Part shown: in pieces, positions 16,924 through 24,411 of the stretch
Layout of the letters: the number at the start of each line of letters is the position of its first letter
Numbering within the stretch: the stretch's first letter is position 1
Source of the DNA: Promethearchaeota archaeon
GTDB taxonomy: Archaea > Asgardarchaeota > Lokiarchaeia > Sigynarchaeales > SOKP01
Assembly: GCA_019057775.1 (NCBI GenBank)
Contig: JAHLWT010000167.1
Span: 1 to 33,238, forward strand
Reading direction: 5' to 3'
DNA length: 33,238 nucleotides
Position numbers and translations under genes: made by a program
Notes under the pieces: model-generated
The model's database searches: none
What the model saw: only the letters and a program-made list of their open reading frames with translations
What the model was told of the DNA's origin: nothing

Positions 16924-17055
16924 TTAATCTAAAAATAAAAAAAATTGGTTTTTAATTAACTCAAGGAACCTCTCATTTGATACTCGAATACCAAAAATCA
17001 CTTCGATTGGACATAGATTGACATTTAAATCTCCTACAAAGACACATTTTCTCAT
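16924..17055 (-). CDS. Possible 43-residue ORF upstream of the TPR gene
   Basis: An ATG at 17055 opens a 43-residue frame beginning MRKCVFVGDLNVNLCPIEV and ending FFLFLD. The start lies about 35 nt after a TATA-like box, so it could be a leaderless first cistron on the TPR transcript. Forty bases separate its stop from the inferred TPR start. VFVGDLNVNL resembles the first strand of PfkB-type sugar kinases, but the rest does not continue that fold, so it may be a remnant or a leader peptide. Confidence 0.38.
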   Translation of the reverse strand: MRKCVFVGDLNVNLCPIEVIFGIRVSNERFLELIKNQFFLFLD

Positions 17056-17086
17056 ATATTTGATACAAATAAAACTAAAGAAATAA

Positions 17087-17095
17087 TTATAAATA
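17087..17095. promoter_or_regulatory. Shared TATA-like element between divergent genes
   Basis: TTATAAATA reads as a TATA box on the + strand (about 40 nt before the GTG of the ThiS-like gene). On the minus strand it reads TATTTATAA, about 32 nt before the 43-residue ORF. The two divergent transcripts may share or compete for this site. Confidence 0.35.
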
Positions 17096-17134
17096 GAATA
17101 ACAATTATATAATAACTAATTAAACTTATTTGAG

Positions 17135-17353
17135 GTGTTTGTAATAAAACAAGTTTCAGAATTGTTAGACACTGGTTTATATGAAACAATAACTCCAGAT
17201 AAAAATATGACTGTAGCCGATTTGTTAATAGAACTTAACTTGGAGGACAAGTACTTCGGGATACTGGTGAATGGAAAGAAAGCGACTCCAGAAACTAAAA
17301 TCGATGAGACATCGGAAGTAGTTATATTACCACACATAGCTGGCGGGCATTAG
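17135..17353 (+). CDS. ThiS/MoaD-type ubiquitin-like sulfur-carrier protein, ending in Gly-Gly-His
   Basis: This 72-residue beta-grasp protein shows the family pattern: an N-terminal strand pair, TVADLLIELNL helix, YFGILVNGKKATPETKIDETSEVVILPHIAGGH. ThiS, MoaD, Urm1 and archaeal SAMP proteins carry sulfur as a C-terminal Gly-Gly thiocarboxylate after adenylation by an E1-like enzyme. Here the diglycine (70-71) is followed by one extra histidine, so activation would need removal of that residue or the carrier is not activated. The SD-like GAGGTG overlaps the GTG start at 17135. If it is a true SD, the start would be the GTA at 17141 or the ATA at 17144. No E1-like gene is in the window. Confidence 0.72.
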   Translation: MFVIKQVSELLDTGLYETITPDKNMTVADLLIELNLEDKYFGILVNGKKATPETKIDETSEVVILPHIAGGH

Positions 17354-17370
17354 AACTAAATAGTAATGCA

Positions 17371-17393
17371 TTTTTTTCACCATTTCCTTTTTA
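17371..17393 (+). terminator. T-rich terminator after the sulfur-carrier gene
   Basis: A T7 tract and further T-rich runs follow the stop by about 20 nt and precede the convergent RNase Z gene. Confidence 0.4.
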
Positions 17394-17414
17394 TATTAAA
17401 TTGTCGCACAGAAT

Positions 17415-18395
17415 TTATTTTAGCTCAATTTTTAAAAGATCCTTTGCTAAAATTGTGTTGGGAAAAATAGTTTTTGCTTCATCAAGTAATTTTTGAGCAT
17501 CTTCTTGATACCTTGAAGAAATATGAGTTAATATTAGCTGTTTTGCATTCATTTTTTTTGCATCTACAGCAGCATCAATAGAAGTAGAGTGTTTCTTATC
17601 TTCAGCAATTTCAGACAATTCTTGTGAGAATGTGGCTTCATGTATTAAGATGTTAGAGTCTTTTCCTAATTCTATTAGAGAATCGCAGGGTTTTAAATCT
17701 CCAGAGTAAGTAATTTTTCTTCCAGGTTTCTTAGGTCCAACGATCCCCTCTTTTATTGGATCAATTATCTTGCCATTAATTTCAATTGGTACTCCTTCTT
17801 GAAGTTTCTTCCAAAGATTGCTTTCGGGTATGCCGAGCTCTCTAGCGCGGGATGGATTAAACTTGCCAAAGCGTGGTTTTTCGACAAGTGCATATGCAAA
17901 CGTTATTACAGAATGCTCTACTAGAGCATACTTTATAAAATATTGTTTTGAATCGAAGATCACATTATCTTCAATTTTATTCGTACTTATAGGCACTTCT
18001 GAATCTAATCCTTCATATTCTATTAATTCTTGATTGTAATGGTCAATTTCTACTATCTTGATTGGATATTGAGCTTTAAGACCAAGAATCTTTCGGTGGA
18101 AATTTAAGTAAAGAAAAAGGTTTCGGGGACCAAAGATCATCATCGGAGCAGTTCTAACGTTTAAACTCAATCTAAAGAGAAAGCCGGGGAGTCCTAGGAT
18201 ATGGTCTCCATGAAAATGTGTGATTAATATCTTCATCGGTTTATTAAATTTTAATCCCGCCTTAGCAAATCTGCGTTGGAAGTCTTCTCCGCAGTCAAAT
18301 AAGAGAATTTGATTTTTGTATTTTAAAGCAATAGAAGGTAGATTTCTATTTTCTGAAGGAGTCGCTGCTGCAGAGCCTAATATTATGAGATCCAT
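17415..18395 (-). CDS. rnz: Ribonuclease Z (tRNA 3'-processing endonuclease)
   Basis: This 326-residue metallo-beta-lactamase-fold protein has the zinc motif H60-x-H62-x-D64-H65 in THFHGDHILG. It also has the N-terminal LGSAAATPSENRN strand with the tRNase Z PxxxRN-like turn, the second metal aspartate in TYSGDLKPC and the late histidine in LTHISSRYQ. The long exosite-like insert around residues 190-215 (KFNPSRARELGIPES) is typical of RNase Z rather than other beta-lactamase-fold hydrolases. The enzyme cuts the 3' trailer of tRNA precursors. It starts 7 bp after the stop of the coiled-coil gene, so the two form an operon. Confidence 0.9.
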   Translation of the reverse strand: MDLIILGSAAATPSENRNLPSIALKYKNQILLFDCGEDFQRRFAKAGLKFNKPMKILITHFHGDHILGLPGFLFRLSLNVRTAPMMIFGPRNLFLYLNFHRKILGLKAQYPIKIVEIDHYNQELIEYEGLDSEVPISTNKIEDNVIFDSKQYFIKYALVEHSVITFAYALVEKPRFGKFNPSRARELGIPESNLWKKLQEGVPIEINGKIIDPIKEGIVGPKKPGRKITYSGDLKPCDSLIELGKDSNILIHEATFSQELSEIAEDKKHSTSIDAAVDAKKMNAKQLILTHISSRYQEDAQKLLDEAKTIFPNTILAKDLLKIELK

Positions 18396-18402
18396 AATAA
18401 AA

Positions 18403-19725
18403 TTAAAATTTCTTTCGTAACTGAGAGATCTCTATTCTCTGTTCTATAATATCCTTTTTAAAATCCTCATTCATACTCATAAGTTCTTTTATTCTCAGTG
18501 CAAGATTAGGGTCCATTTTTTGTTTTTCGCTTTGTATTTGAATAGTGGATGCTAATTTTTTATCAAATTGGACTTGCAATTCATTTAATTTCTGATCTTT
18601 TTGTTTTAATTGATTTTCCAGTTGCCTATATCTTTTTTTAATTTGTACTGCTTCTTTTTTAATTGTTTCAATTTCTCCTTCTTTAGTTTCTAATTGTTTT
18701 TGTAGAAAAATAGCCATCTCTCTTTGCATTTTCAGATTTCCTTCTAATTCTTTAAGATTTTTGCCACCCTCTTTTGTTGCACTTGTTTGATGTCTCTTTA
18801 ATTGTTCTTGTAAAGTCCTTATTTGTAATTTTGATTTATTTAACTTGTTTTGCAATTCTTCTCTTAATGTTTTTACCATATCATCCGAGGGAGGAACCTC
18901 AGGTTCAAAATTTGCTGAGATCTCAGCTTTTTGTAAGGTTTCAACTTTGTTTTTCAATAACTCTGTTTCTTTATTTTTTACTTCTAGCAGACCCTTCAAC
19001 TCATTTAGTTCTTTTCTAAGTAACTCTACATCCGAAGTATGGCTTTCATTTTTGCTCTTTTTATTAGATTTAGATAATTTTTGTTTTAAGTTTGTAATTT
19101 GTCTCTTTGATTTGTTAAGTTGATTTTGAAGGTCATCTATTAATCTGGTTGTTATAGAAGCCCCACTCTTATCTTCAGAAGCCGTACTAAAATCTTTTAA
19201 TTTTTGATTTACACTAAGAATTTCTGATTTGAGATATTCAATTTCTTCATTTTTAATTTTCAATTTTTCATTAAACTTATCATTTCTAGCAACATCAGAC
19301 TTTAATTTATTTATTAACGAACGCTGTTTATTCACTTTTTCTTGTAAATCTTTAACTAAAGCATTAAGAGGGGATTTCTTTCTTATATCTTCTACTCTGA
19401 TGACAGAAGATTCGGTCTTTCTTGGTTTTAATTTTTCTAGCTCCTGTTGTAAATGTATCTTCTCTTTTCTTAAAAAGCCCATTCTATTTTTTAATTCTCT
19501 TATTTCTTTATCTTTTTCCTTAAGGTAATACGCAAATTTTGATTCAGCAGCTTGCATCTTTTTACTTTTCTTTGTGGTTCCTTCTTCAAGAGTGAAATCT
19601 TCCAATTTCATTATTGTGTCTTCAAGTTTTTCGATTGCATCTTCAAGTTTTTCTATCTCATCTTCTTTATTCCCTGATTCTATCTCTAATTCACTAATTC
19701 TGGCTCTTAACTCATCTTCAGTCAT
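18403..19725 (-). CDS. Long coiled-coil protein cotranscribed with RNase Z
   Basis: This 440-residue protein consists almost wholly of heptad-patterned, Lys/Glu/Leu-rich helix, from ELEIESGNKEDEIEKLEDAIEKLEDTIMKLED to IIEQRIEISQLRKKF. A recurring unit of the type LQNQLNKSKRQITNLKQKLSK appears three times (near residues 130, 200 and 290), suggesting internal duplication. There is no globular domain, signal peptide or membrane segment. It could be a cytoskeletal or scaffolding rod. An AGGAG about 10 nt before the ATG supports the start. The link with RNase Z is by operon only. Coiled coils match many proteins by chance, so no function is assigned. Confidence 0.7.
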   Translation of the reverse strand: MTEDELRARISELEIESGNKEDEIEKLEDAIEKLEDTIMKLEDFTLEEGTTKKSKKMQAAESKFAYYLKEKDKEIRELKNRMGFLRKEKIHLQQELEKLKPRKTESSVIRVEDIRKKSPLNALVKDLQEKVNKQRSLINKLKSDVARNDKFNEKLKIKNEEIEYLKSEILSVNQKLKDFSTASEDKSGASITTRLIDDLQNQLNKSKRQITNLKQKLSKSNKKSKNESHTSDVELLRKELNELKGLLEVKNKETELLKNKVETLQKAEISANFEPEVPPSDDMVKTLREELQNKLNKSKLQIRTLQEQLKRHQTSATKEGGKNLKELEGNLKMQREMAIFLQKQLETKEGEIETIKKEAVQIKKRYRQLENQLKQKDQKLNELQVQFDKKLASTIQIQSEKQKMDPNLALRIKELMSMNEDFKKDIIEQRIEISQLRKKF

Positions 19726-19842
19726 TTAGAAGAAACTCCTTTTTATAAGAATTTAATTTAATAATACCTTTTAGAAATTAAAATTTAACTCATGATTAGT
19801 AAATATCTTTTTCTCAACTATCGTGATAAGTGATAGTCTAAA

Positions 19843-21753
19843 TCAATAGATATTAAAATCCTTAATAGTAAAATAGTTAACCTTTTTTATAATTGGAATT
19901 AGGCTTAAAAAGTTAAAAAATAAAAAGATACCTAATAATATTAGAAAGAAGATAAATGGCACATAAAATGGAGGTAAATATTCTCGCTCAAATAAAAAAG
20001 TAGTATTAAGAATCATCCCTATTCCAAGGCTTAAAAGTAGTGAAGGAATTAACATGAGAGTAGACTCCGCAAATAAAATCTTTCTTATAGAATTTGACTT
20101 TGAACCTATCGCCCTCATTATTAAGAAATCTTTTGATTTTTCCATAATTCCCGCTTTCTGATAGTTATATAAAATTAAAATTGCGATTCCTGATATAACT
20201 ATAATTAAAAACACAGGATATAATGATAAATTAGATAAGAATTTCAAATTCATTTTAAAAACATTATCTAATTTTAAATACGAGAAATCAGTTCCCAAGT
20301 TCTTAGTGATATTTTCAAGTTCTTGTTGGATTCCATAATAAGTATTAGGATGGATCTTAATTAAAACAATATTAATCTCATCATGTATTAAATTTAATAA
20401 TTTTCTAGATTCATTAATACTTATATATCCCGCGTAACCACTAAAAAAACTATCTATAACAACCCCTGAAACGTGGAAAGTCTTACCAGTCGCGGAGATT
20501 TTCAAACTTTGATCAAGAGCATAATCAAATAAATTATAAGCTAAGCCATCCCCTATAGTCATATTATCTATAGCATCCTCCTCAGTAAAAAACCTTCCTT
20601 CAATCTCAAAATCTTGAATAGTATTTTCAGGATTAATACCAATTATTGGAACATTATCTTGTCGATCTTTGCCTACAACTTTATAAGTATCATCTTCACG
20701 GATATGAATTCCTTGAATTTCTTCAACACTATAGAAATTAATTAATCGTTCTTCTACCAGCTCAACCCCATTGAGATCTTTAATTTCACTAATGTCACTA
20801 CTATTGAATAGATATTGTGGATCGGTAAAATTTATATCATCTTCACTAATCAAGAGGTTGGGATTTGAAAACATTTGATACATTAGAGAATAGTTATTAA
20901 TAACTTCTTCATGCCCTATTGCTATAATATTTTTATTTTGAGATTTAGAAATCCATTCATTAGATGAAGTACTTAAAATGATTGTTCCTAAACCTAACGT
21001 AAATATTACTAAGGAAATTAATGTGAAAATTATGATATATCTTTTGAATTCTCCTTTTTTTCTTACAATATTTATAATTGCTATTTTTAAGTTAAAACCT
21101 AAGGATGCAAGCCATTTTGGAATGAATTTTAATTTTTTAGAGGCATCATAATTATATGGAATATCTTTTGAGAAGGTTTTAATTATTGATTTTCCCCCAA
21201 TTTTTCTCAATGTATAACCAGTAATAAGAAAAATTCCGAGTACACAAGAAACTAGTAAAATGGGAGTGTAAATTATATCTATTTGAAAAGTTATGGGAAA
21301 ATTAAAAAATTGCAAAATTAGGGCAAATACTCCATATGTTATGTAACCAAATATTAATCCTAGTAGGAATCCTAAAAAGAATATAATGTAAACTTCGAGT
21401 AGGTAAAAACTATATAATTTTTTGGGGAGCGTTCCCAAGGCTCTCATAATTGCAATATCACGTTTTTTTGAAATAACTTGCGTAGTTGTGACAACAACCA
21501 CTATAACAACAGATAATAGAATTATTAAAATTTGGATAATTGTATTAAATTGACGATAAACCGCATATATTCCTCCAGAAAAATAATATTTGTTAGTGAA
21601 CTCAACTTGAATAAATATGTTTAAACCTAATGTTGTTGTGAAATAAATCAAAAATTCAGTAACAGCAATTATCAAAGTAATAATGAATAAATATGGATAA
21701 TTAGATTGCCTATTCCTGTAGAAATCTTTTAAAGCAAAATCCAGTGAAGACAT
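19843..21753 (-). CDS. FtsX/MacB-type ABC transporter permease
   Basis: This 636-residue protein has duplicated FtsX-like membrane halves: helices near 20-45, 68-92, 120-145 and 162-180, a further helix at 238-260, then a large external domain at about 262-500. A second block of three helices covers about 505-625. The loops RDIAIMRALGTLP and KDFLIMRAIGSKS are the paired coupling motifs of this family. Such permeases act as mechanotransducers or lipoprotein/peptide exporters with a LolD-like ATPase. The stop of the ATPase gene and this start are 1 bp apart, so they form one unit. No outer-membrane partner is expected in an archaeon, and the substrate is unknown. Confidence 0.85.
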   Translation of the reverse strand: MSSLDFALKDFYRNRQSNYPYLFIITLIIAVTEFLIYFTTTLGLNIFIQVEFTNKYYFSGGIYAVYRQFNTIIQILIILLSVVIVVVVTTTQVISKKRDIAIMRALGTLPKKLYSFYLLEVYIIFFLGFLLGLIFGYITYGVFALILQFFNFPITFQIDIIYTPILLVSCVLGIFLITGYTLRKIGGKSIIKTFSKDIPYNYDASKKLKFIPKWLASLGFNLKIAIINIVRKKGEFKRYIIIFTLISLVIFTLGLGTIILSTSSNEWISKSQNKNIIAIGHEEVINNYSLMYQMFSNPNLLISEDDINFTDPQYLFNSSDISEIKDLNGVELVEERLINFYSVEEIQGIHIREDDTYKVVGKDRQDNVPIIGINPENTIQDFEIEGRFFTEEDAIDNMTIGDGLAYNLFDYALDQSLKISATGKTFHVSGVVIDSFFSGYAGYISINESRKLLNLIHDEINIVLIKIHPNTYYGIQQELENITKNLGTDFSYLKLDNVFKMNLKFLSNLSLYPVFLIIVISGIAILILYNYQKAGIMEKSKDFLIMRAIGSKSNSIRKILFAESTLMLIPSLLLSLGIGMILNTTFLFEREYLPPFYVPFIFFLILLGIFLFFNFLSLIPIIKKVNYFTIKDFNIY

Positions 21754-21754
21754 T

Positions 21755-22552
21755 TTAGTTTATACGTTGTGTTGTTATTTCTTCATTTACAATTTTACCA
21801 TCATCAAAATTTATAATTCTATCAGCTAATTCAATTAAATAATCATCATGAGTCACTATTATTATTGTTTTAATGACACTCTTAAGTTCCTTTAAAAGAT
21901 CTCTTATAAATTGACTTGTTTTTCTATCAAGATTAGCAGTTGGCTCATCAGCCAAAATAATTGGAGGATCATTTGCTAGTGCTCGTGCAATTGCTACTCT
22001 TTGTTGCTCGCCCGCAGATAATTGAAATGGTAGATGTTCTCTTCGATCACTCAAACCCATTTTATTAAGTAACTCAACTGCACGCTCTCTTCCTTTCTTT
22101 AATGGGACTCCTGAAAGATTAATAGGAAATATTATGTTTTCTTCAGCAGTTAAAGTACTAATAAGATTGTAATTTTGAAAGACAAAACCAGAATTTATTA
22201 ATCGCCATGTTGATAATGATTCTTCTTCTAAATCAGAAATTCTTACGCCAAGACTATAAATCGTTCCACTATTTGGAGAATCCAATCCACCTATTAAATT
22301 TAATAACGTAGTTTTTCCTGCACCGCTAGGTCCTCTAATGACAATAAATTCGCCGCTATTTATTGTTATTGAGACATTATCTATAGCTCGGACTATAAAA
22401 TCTCCAATTTCATAATCTTTAACTAAATCTTTACAAATTATTGAATATTCTTCACTCTCTCTTTTGAGAGCATTATCTCCTAATAATTTTTTTTTTTTTT
22501 GGTTTAAATTGTCCGTTTTTATTTTTTTCATAGATTTTTCTTTTTCTGACAC
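21755..22552 (-). CDS. ABC transporter ATP-binding protein, LolD/MacB type
   Basis: This 265-residue ATPase has Walker A GPSGAGKT at 74-81, Q-loop FQNYNLI near 125-131, signature LSAGEQQ at 178-184, Walker B IILADEPTANLD near 198-209 and the H-loop VTHD. It powers the FtsX-type permease immediately downstream. The first about 35 residues are a charged extension not usual in the family. Within it a run of 14 A on the coding strand (22487-22500) encodes four lysines and could allow polymerase or ribosome slippage. A later in-frame start after the run does not obviously exist, so the run lies inside the coding region. Confidence 0.88.
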   Translation of the reverse strand: MSEKEKSMKKIKTDNLNQKKKKLLGDNALKRESEEYSIICKDLVKDYEIGDFIVRAIDNVSITINSGEFIVIRGPSGAGKTTLLNLIGGLDSPNSGTIYSLGVRISDLEEESLSTWRLINSGFVFQNYNLISTLTAEENIIFPINLSGVPLKKGRERAVELLNKMGLSDRREHLPFQLSAGEQQRVAIARALANDPPIILADEPTANLDRKTSQFIRDLLKELKSVIKTIIIVTHDDYLIELADRIINFDDGKIVNEEITTQRIN

Positions 22553-22573
22553 GTGTTTAATAATTAATGGTAA

Positions 22574-22807
22574 TTTAAATTTTTAGTTCCTATTGGATTA
22601 TACCTAGCTGAAATACTAGCGGGGACGGTGCTAACTGAAGCATTTTTTGGACTGAAAGGGATAAATAAATTGCTAGTTGACTCTATATTAGAAGTTGATT
22701 ACTGGGTTTTGAATGCAATGGTTTTTGTTATTGTAATTATGTAAGTATTTGTAATTCTAGCAGTTGATATATCCTTTGCATTTTTGGATCCAAGAGTTAG
22801 ATATTAA
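22574..22807 (+). pseudogene. C-terminal remnant of an OppB/DppB-type peptide ABC permease
   Basis: The frame GTT at 22586 onward reads PIGLYLAEILAGTVLTEAFFG, GLKGINKLLVDSILEVDYWVL, then hydrophobic residues, a TAA at 22742-22744, and continues in the same frame as VFVILAVDISFAFLDPRVRY to a normal stop at 22805-22807. This is the C-terminus of OppB/DppB permeases (lAgtvltEtvFglpGlgrLl...Dy.v...vDi.y..lDPRvry). About three quarters of the gene is gone, and the start has been lost at the junction with the ABC ATPase promoter. It is direct evidence of deletion or rearrangement here. Confidence 0.8.
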
Positions 22808-22919
22808 TAAATTAAGTTTATTCTAAATATTTCAATTTCATAAAATTATTTAAGTAAAAATAAACCATTTTGAATCTAGCATTAATTTTATTACTTCTGT
22901 TATGAAATTGATTTGTTAA

Positions 22920-23116
22920 TATATACTTTTAAGATCTGAAGTTAAATTAAGTTTAAATACTAAAGTTACATAATTATATTCTGAGGGAAGATCGAGAACA
23001 TAAAATAATATCCCCTATACAAAAGCGGTATCCACTAATGTGAGGAAATTTCCTAATTAAAATGGTAAGTAATTTATCACAAAATCTTAACCAACATTTT
23101 TAAGATTTTGATTTTT
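22920..23116 (+). ncRNA. Candidate structured RNA or leader ending in a terminator hairpin
   Basis: A TATA-like TTAATATATAC at about 22916-22926 precedes a less AT-rich core (22980-23045: CTGAGGGAAGATCG, CAAAAGCGGTATCC). It is followed by a perfect 12-bp palindrome AGGAAATTTCCT at 23043-23054 and a perfect 10-bp stem CAAAATCTTA/TAAGATTTTG (23080-23110) with T-rich sequence after it. The order promoter, core, hairpin, T tract suggests a short transcript. No known RNA family is recognised. The corrinoid gene has its own TATA box downstream. Confidence 0.3.
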
Positions 23117-23124
23117 CTCATCTT

Positions 23125-23172
23125 CTCTCTTTCTTTTTCTTAAACTAAACATCTCAAAGAGAGGACTTTTTT
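23125..23172 (+). terminator. Hairpin plus T tract upstream of the corrinoid gene
   Basis: CTCTCTTT (23125-23132) pairs with AAAGAGAG (23156-23163), 8 bp with a 23-nt loop, followed by a run of seven T. It separates the region behind it from the corrinoid gene and may terminate read-through or act as an attenuator. Confidence 0.35.
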
Positions 23173-23185
23173 TCCAAGTAAAACA

Positions 23186-23196
23186 ATATTTATAGG
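23186..23196 (+). promoter_or_regulatory. TATA-like promoter of the corrinoid protein gene
   Basis: ATATTTATAGG lies 63-73 nt upstream of the ATG. The gene has a strong AGGAG ribosome-binding site 6 nt before its ATG, so a leader of about 40 nt is expected. Confidence 0.4.
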
Positions 23197-23258
23197 ATAA
23201 ATTTAATTTACTTTTTTAACCTTTTAAAATTTAATTTTAATATAAAAAGGAGATTTAA

Positions 23259-23894
23259 ATGGATTTTGAAAAACTAACAGAACTTGTAATAGAATTAGAA
23301 GTAGATGACATACAGGGGGCTGTAAAGGAGGCACTCGATGAGGGAAAAGAAGCTTTTGATATTTTAAATGCTTTGACTAAAGGTATGGACGAGGTTGGGC
23401 GTCTTTATGAAGAAAAAGAATATTACTTAACAGAACTAGTTTTAGCTGGAGAGACAATGAAAGAAGCATTTAGTGTTTTGAAACCAGCTTTAGCTGCATC
23501 TGATAAAGGAGAAGATAAAGTAAAAATAATATTAGGAACTGTGAAAGGTGATAATCACGATATTGGGAAGAATATTTTGGGGTCTCTACTATTGAGTTCT
23601 GGCTTTGAACTGTATGATTTAGGAATGGATGTAGAAGAAAATACCATTGTAGAAAAAGTTAAAGAAACTGGTTCTACAATTATAGCTTTAAGCTCTCTAT
23701 TGACAATGACTGTAGAACAAATAAAAAAGGTCCATGAAGCTTTACAAGAAGCGGGAATACGAGATAAAGTTAAATTGATTGTTGGTGGTGCTCCTTTAAA
23801 TATGGACCTCGCTAAAAGACTCGGAGCTGATGATTTTGCCGATGATGCTGTTGAAGGAGTAAGGCGTATAAAAAAATTAGCAGGAAAAGAATAA
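23259..23894 (+). CDS. Methyltransferase cognate corrinoid protein (MtaC/MtbC/MttC type)
   Basis: This 211-residue protein has an N-terminal four-helix cap (residues 1-85) and a C-terminal B12-binding Rossmann fold. The cobalt-ligating motif DxHxxG is D98-N-H100-D-I-G103, followed by GSLLLSSGFELYDLGMDV, SSLLTMT and VGGAPL. These proteins carry a methyl group from a substrate-specific methyltransferase (methanol, methylamines, betaines, aryl ethers) to a second methyltransferase. Neither type of methyltransferase is in the window, so the substrate is unknown. Length and motifs are normal. A T tract at 23934-23942 follows, so it is probably transcribed apart from the Fe-S genes. Confidence 0.9.
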   Translation: MDFEKLTELVIELEVDDIQGAVKEALDEGKEAFDILNALTKGMDEVGRLYEEKEYYLTELVLAGETMKEAFSVLKPALAASDKGEDKVKIILGTVKGDNHDIGKNILGSLLLSSGFELYDLGMDVEENTIVEKVKETGSTIIALSSLLTMTVEQIKKVHEALQEAGIRDKVKLIVGGAPLNMDLAKRLGADDFADDAVEGVRRIKKLAGKE

Positions 23895-23933
23895 AGTTTG
23901 ATTGATATTTATATAAATTTATAATTTATAATG

Positions 23934-23942
23934 TCTTTTTTT
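23934..23942 (+). terminator. T tract after the corrinoid gene
   Basis: A run of T (with one preceding C) begins about 40 nt past the stop; this is the likely transcription end before the next promoter. Confidence 0.35.
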
Positions 23943-24021
23943 ATGCGGTTTATTACTATTTCCTTGTCACTTCTAAATTTTGTTAAATTATAATCAGAAG
24001 ATTTATACCCTTTTTAAATCG

Positions 24022-24030
24022 TTTATATCT
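24022..24030 (+). promoter_or_regulatory. TATA-like promoter of the tusA-iscS-iscU operon
   Basis: TTTATATCT lies about 100 nt before the inferred tusA start, leaving a leader of roughly 70 nt with the AGAGGT ribosome-binding site at its end. Confidence 0.35.
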
Positions 24031-24125
24031 CAAGTAATATTCTAATCACTATAGTATTAGAAATGAAAGAATTTTAAAGAGAATAACTTTTAATAAAAAT
24101 AGAATACGAGAAAGAGGTTTTCAAC

Positions 24126-24380
24126 CTGAATGATGAAAAAAAAGAGAATGTAGAATATGATGAAGAATTAGATACACGGGGCTTATTCTGCCCTGAACCC
24201 ATATTTGAGGTAAGGCATTTAAGTGAAACTCTTAAAATAGGTCAATGTTTTAAAGTTCTTGCTGACGATCCTGCCGCGGAAGAAGACTTAAAAAGATGGG
24301 CTAAAAGGACGGAAAGTAAAATAGTAGAATTCAGAAAAGAGGGCGACGATTTAATATTTGTGTTTAAAAAAATGAAATAA
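24126..24380 (+). CDS. tusA: TusA-family sulfur-carrier protein, probable CTG start
   Basis: This 84-residue protein has the TusA signature LDTRGLFCPEPIFEV with the sulfur-carrying Cys22. The rest follows the family: a helix, KVLADDPAAEEDLKRWAKRT and a C-terminal strand FVFKK. TusA proteins accept persulfide sulfur from cysteine desulfurases or rhodaneses and pass it on. No ATG, GTG or TTG is in frame before the motif except far-off ones. An SD GAGGT at 24114-24118 is followed 7 nt later by CTG (24126), the likely initiator. ATGs at 24130 and 24133 are out of frame and stop quickly. It ends 31 bp before the IscS-like gene and heads the operon. Confidence 0.85.
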   Translation: MNDEKKENVEYDEELDTRGLFCPEPIFEVRHLSETLKIGQCFKVLADDPAAEEDLKRWAKRTESKIVEFRKEGDDLIFVFKKMK

Positions 24381-24411
24381 TTAGCTCCAATCAATTTAAA
24401 GAGGAATACAT

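Noticed and set aside
18774..19528. Several + strand frames rich in Ser, Phe and Leu inside the coiled-coil gene
   Set aside because: They are the reverse complement of Lys/Glu-rich codons and show no independent signals.
22739..22747. TAA in the OppB frame as programmed read-through or recoding
   Set aside because: The frame lacks its first three quarters and any start, so decay is simpler.
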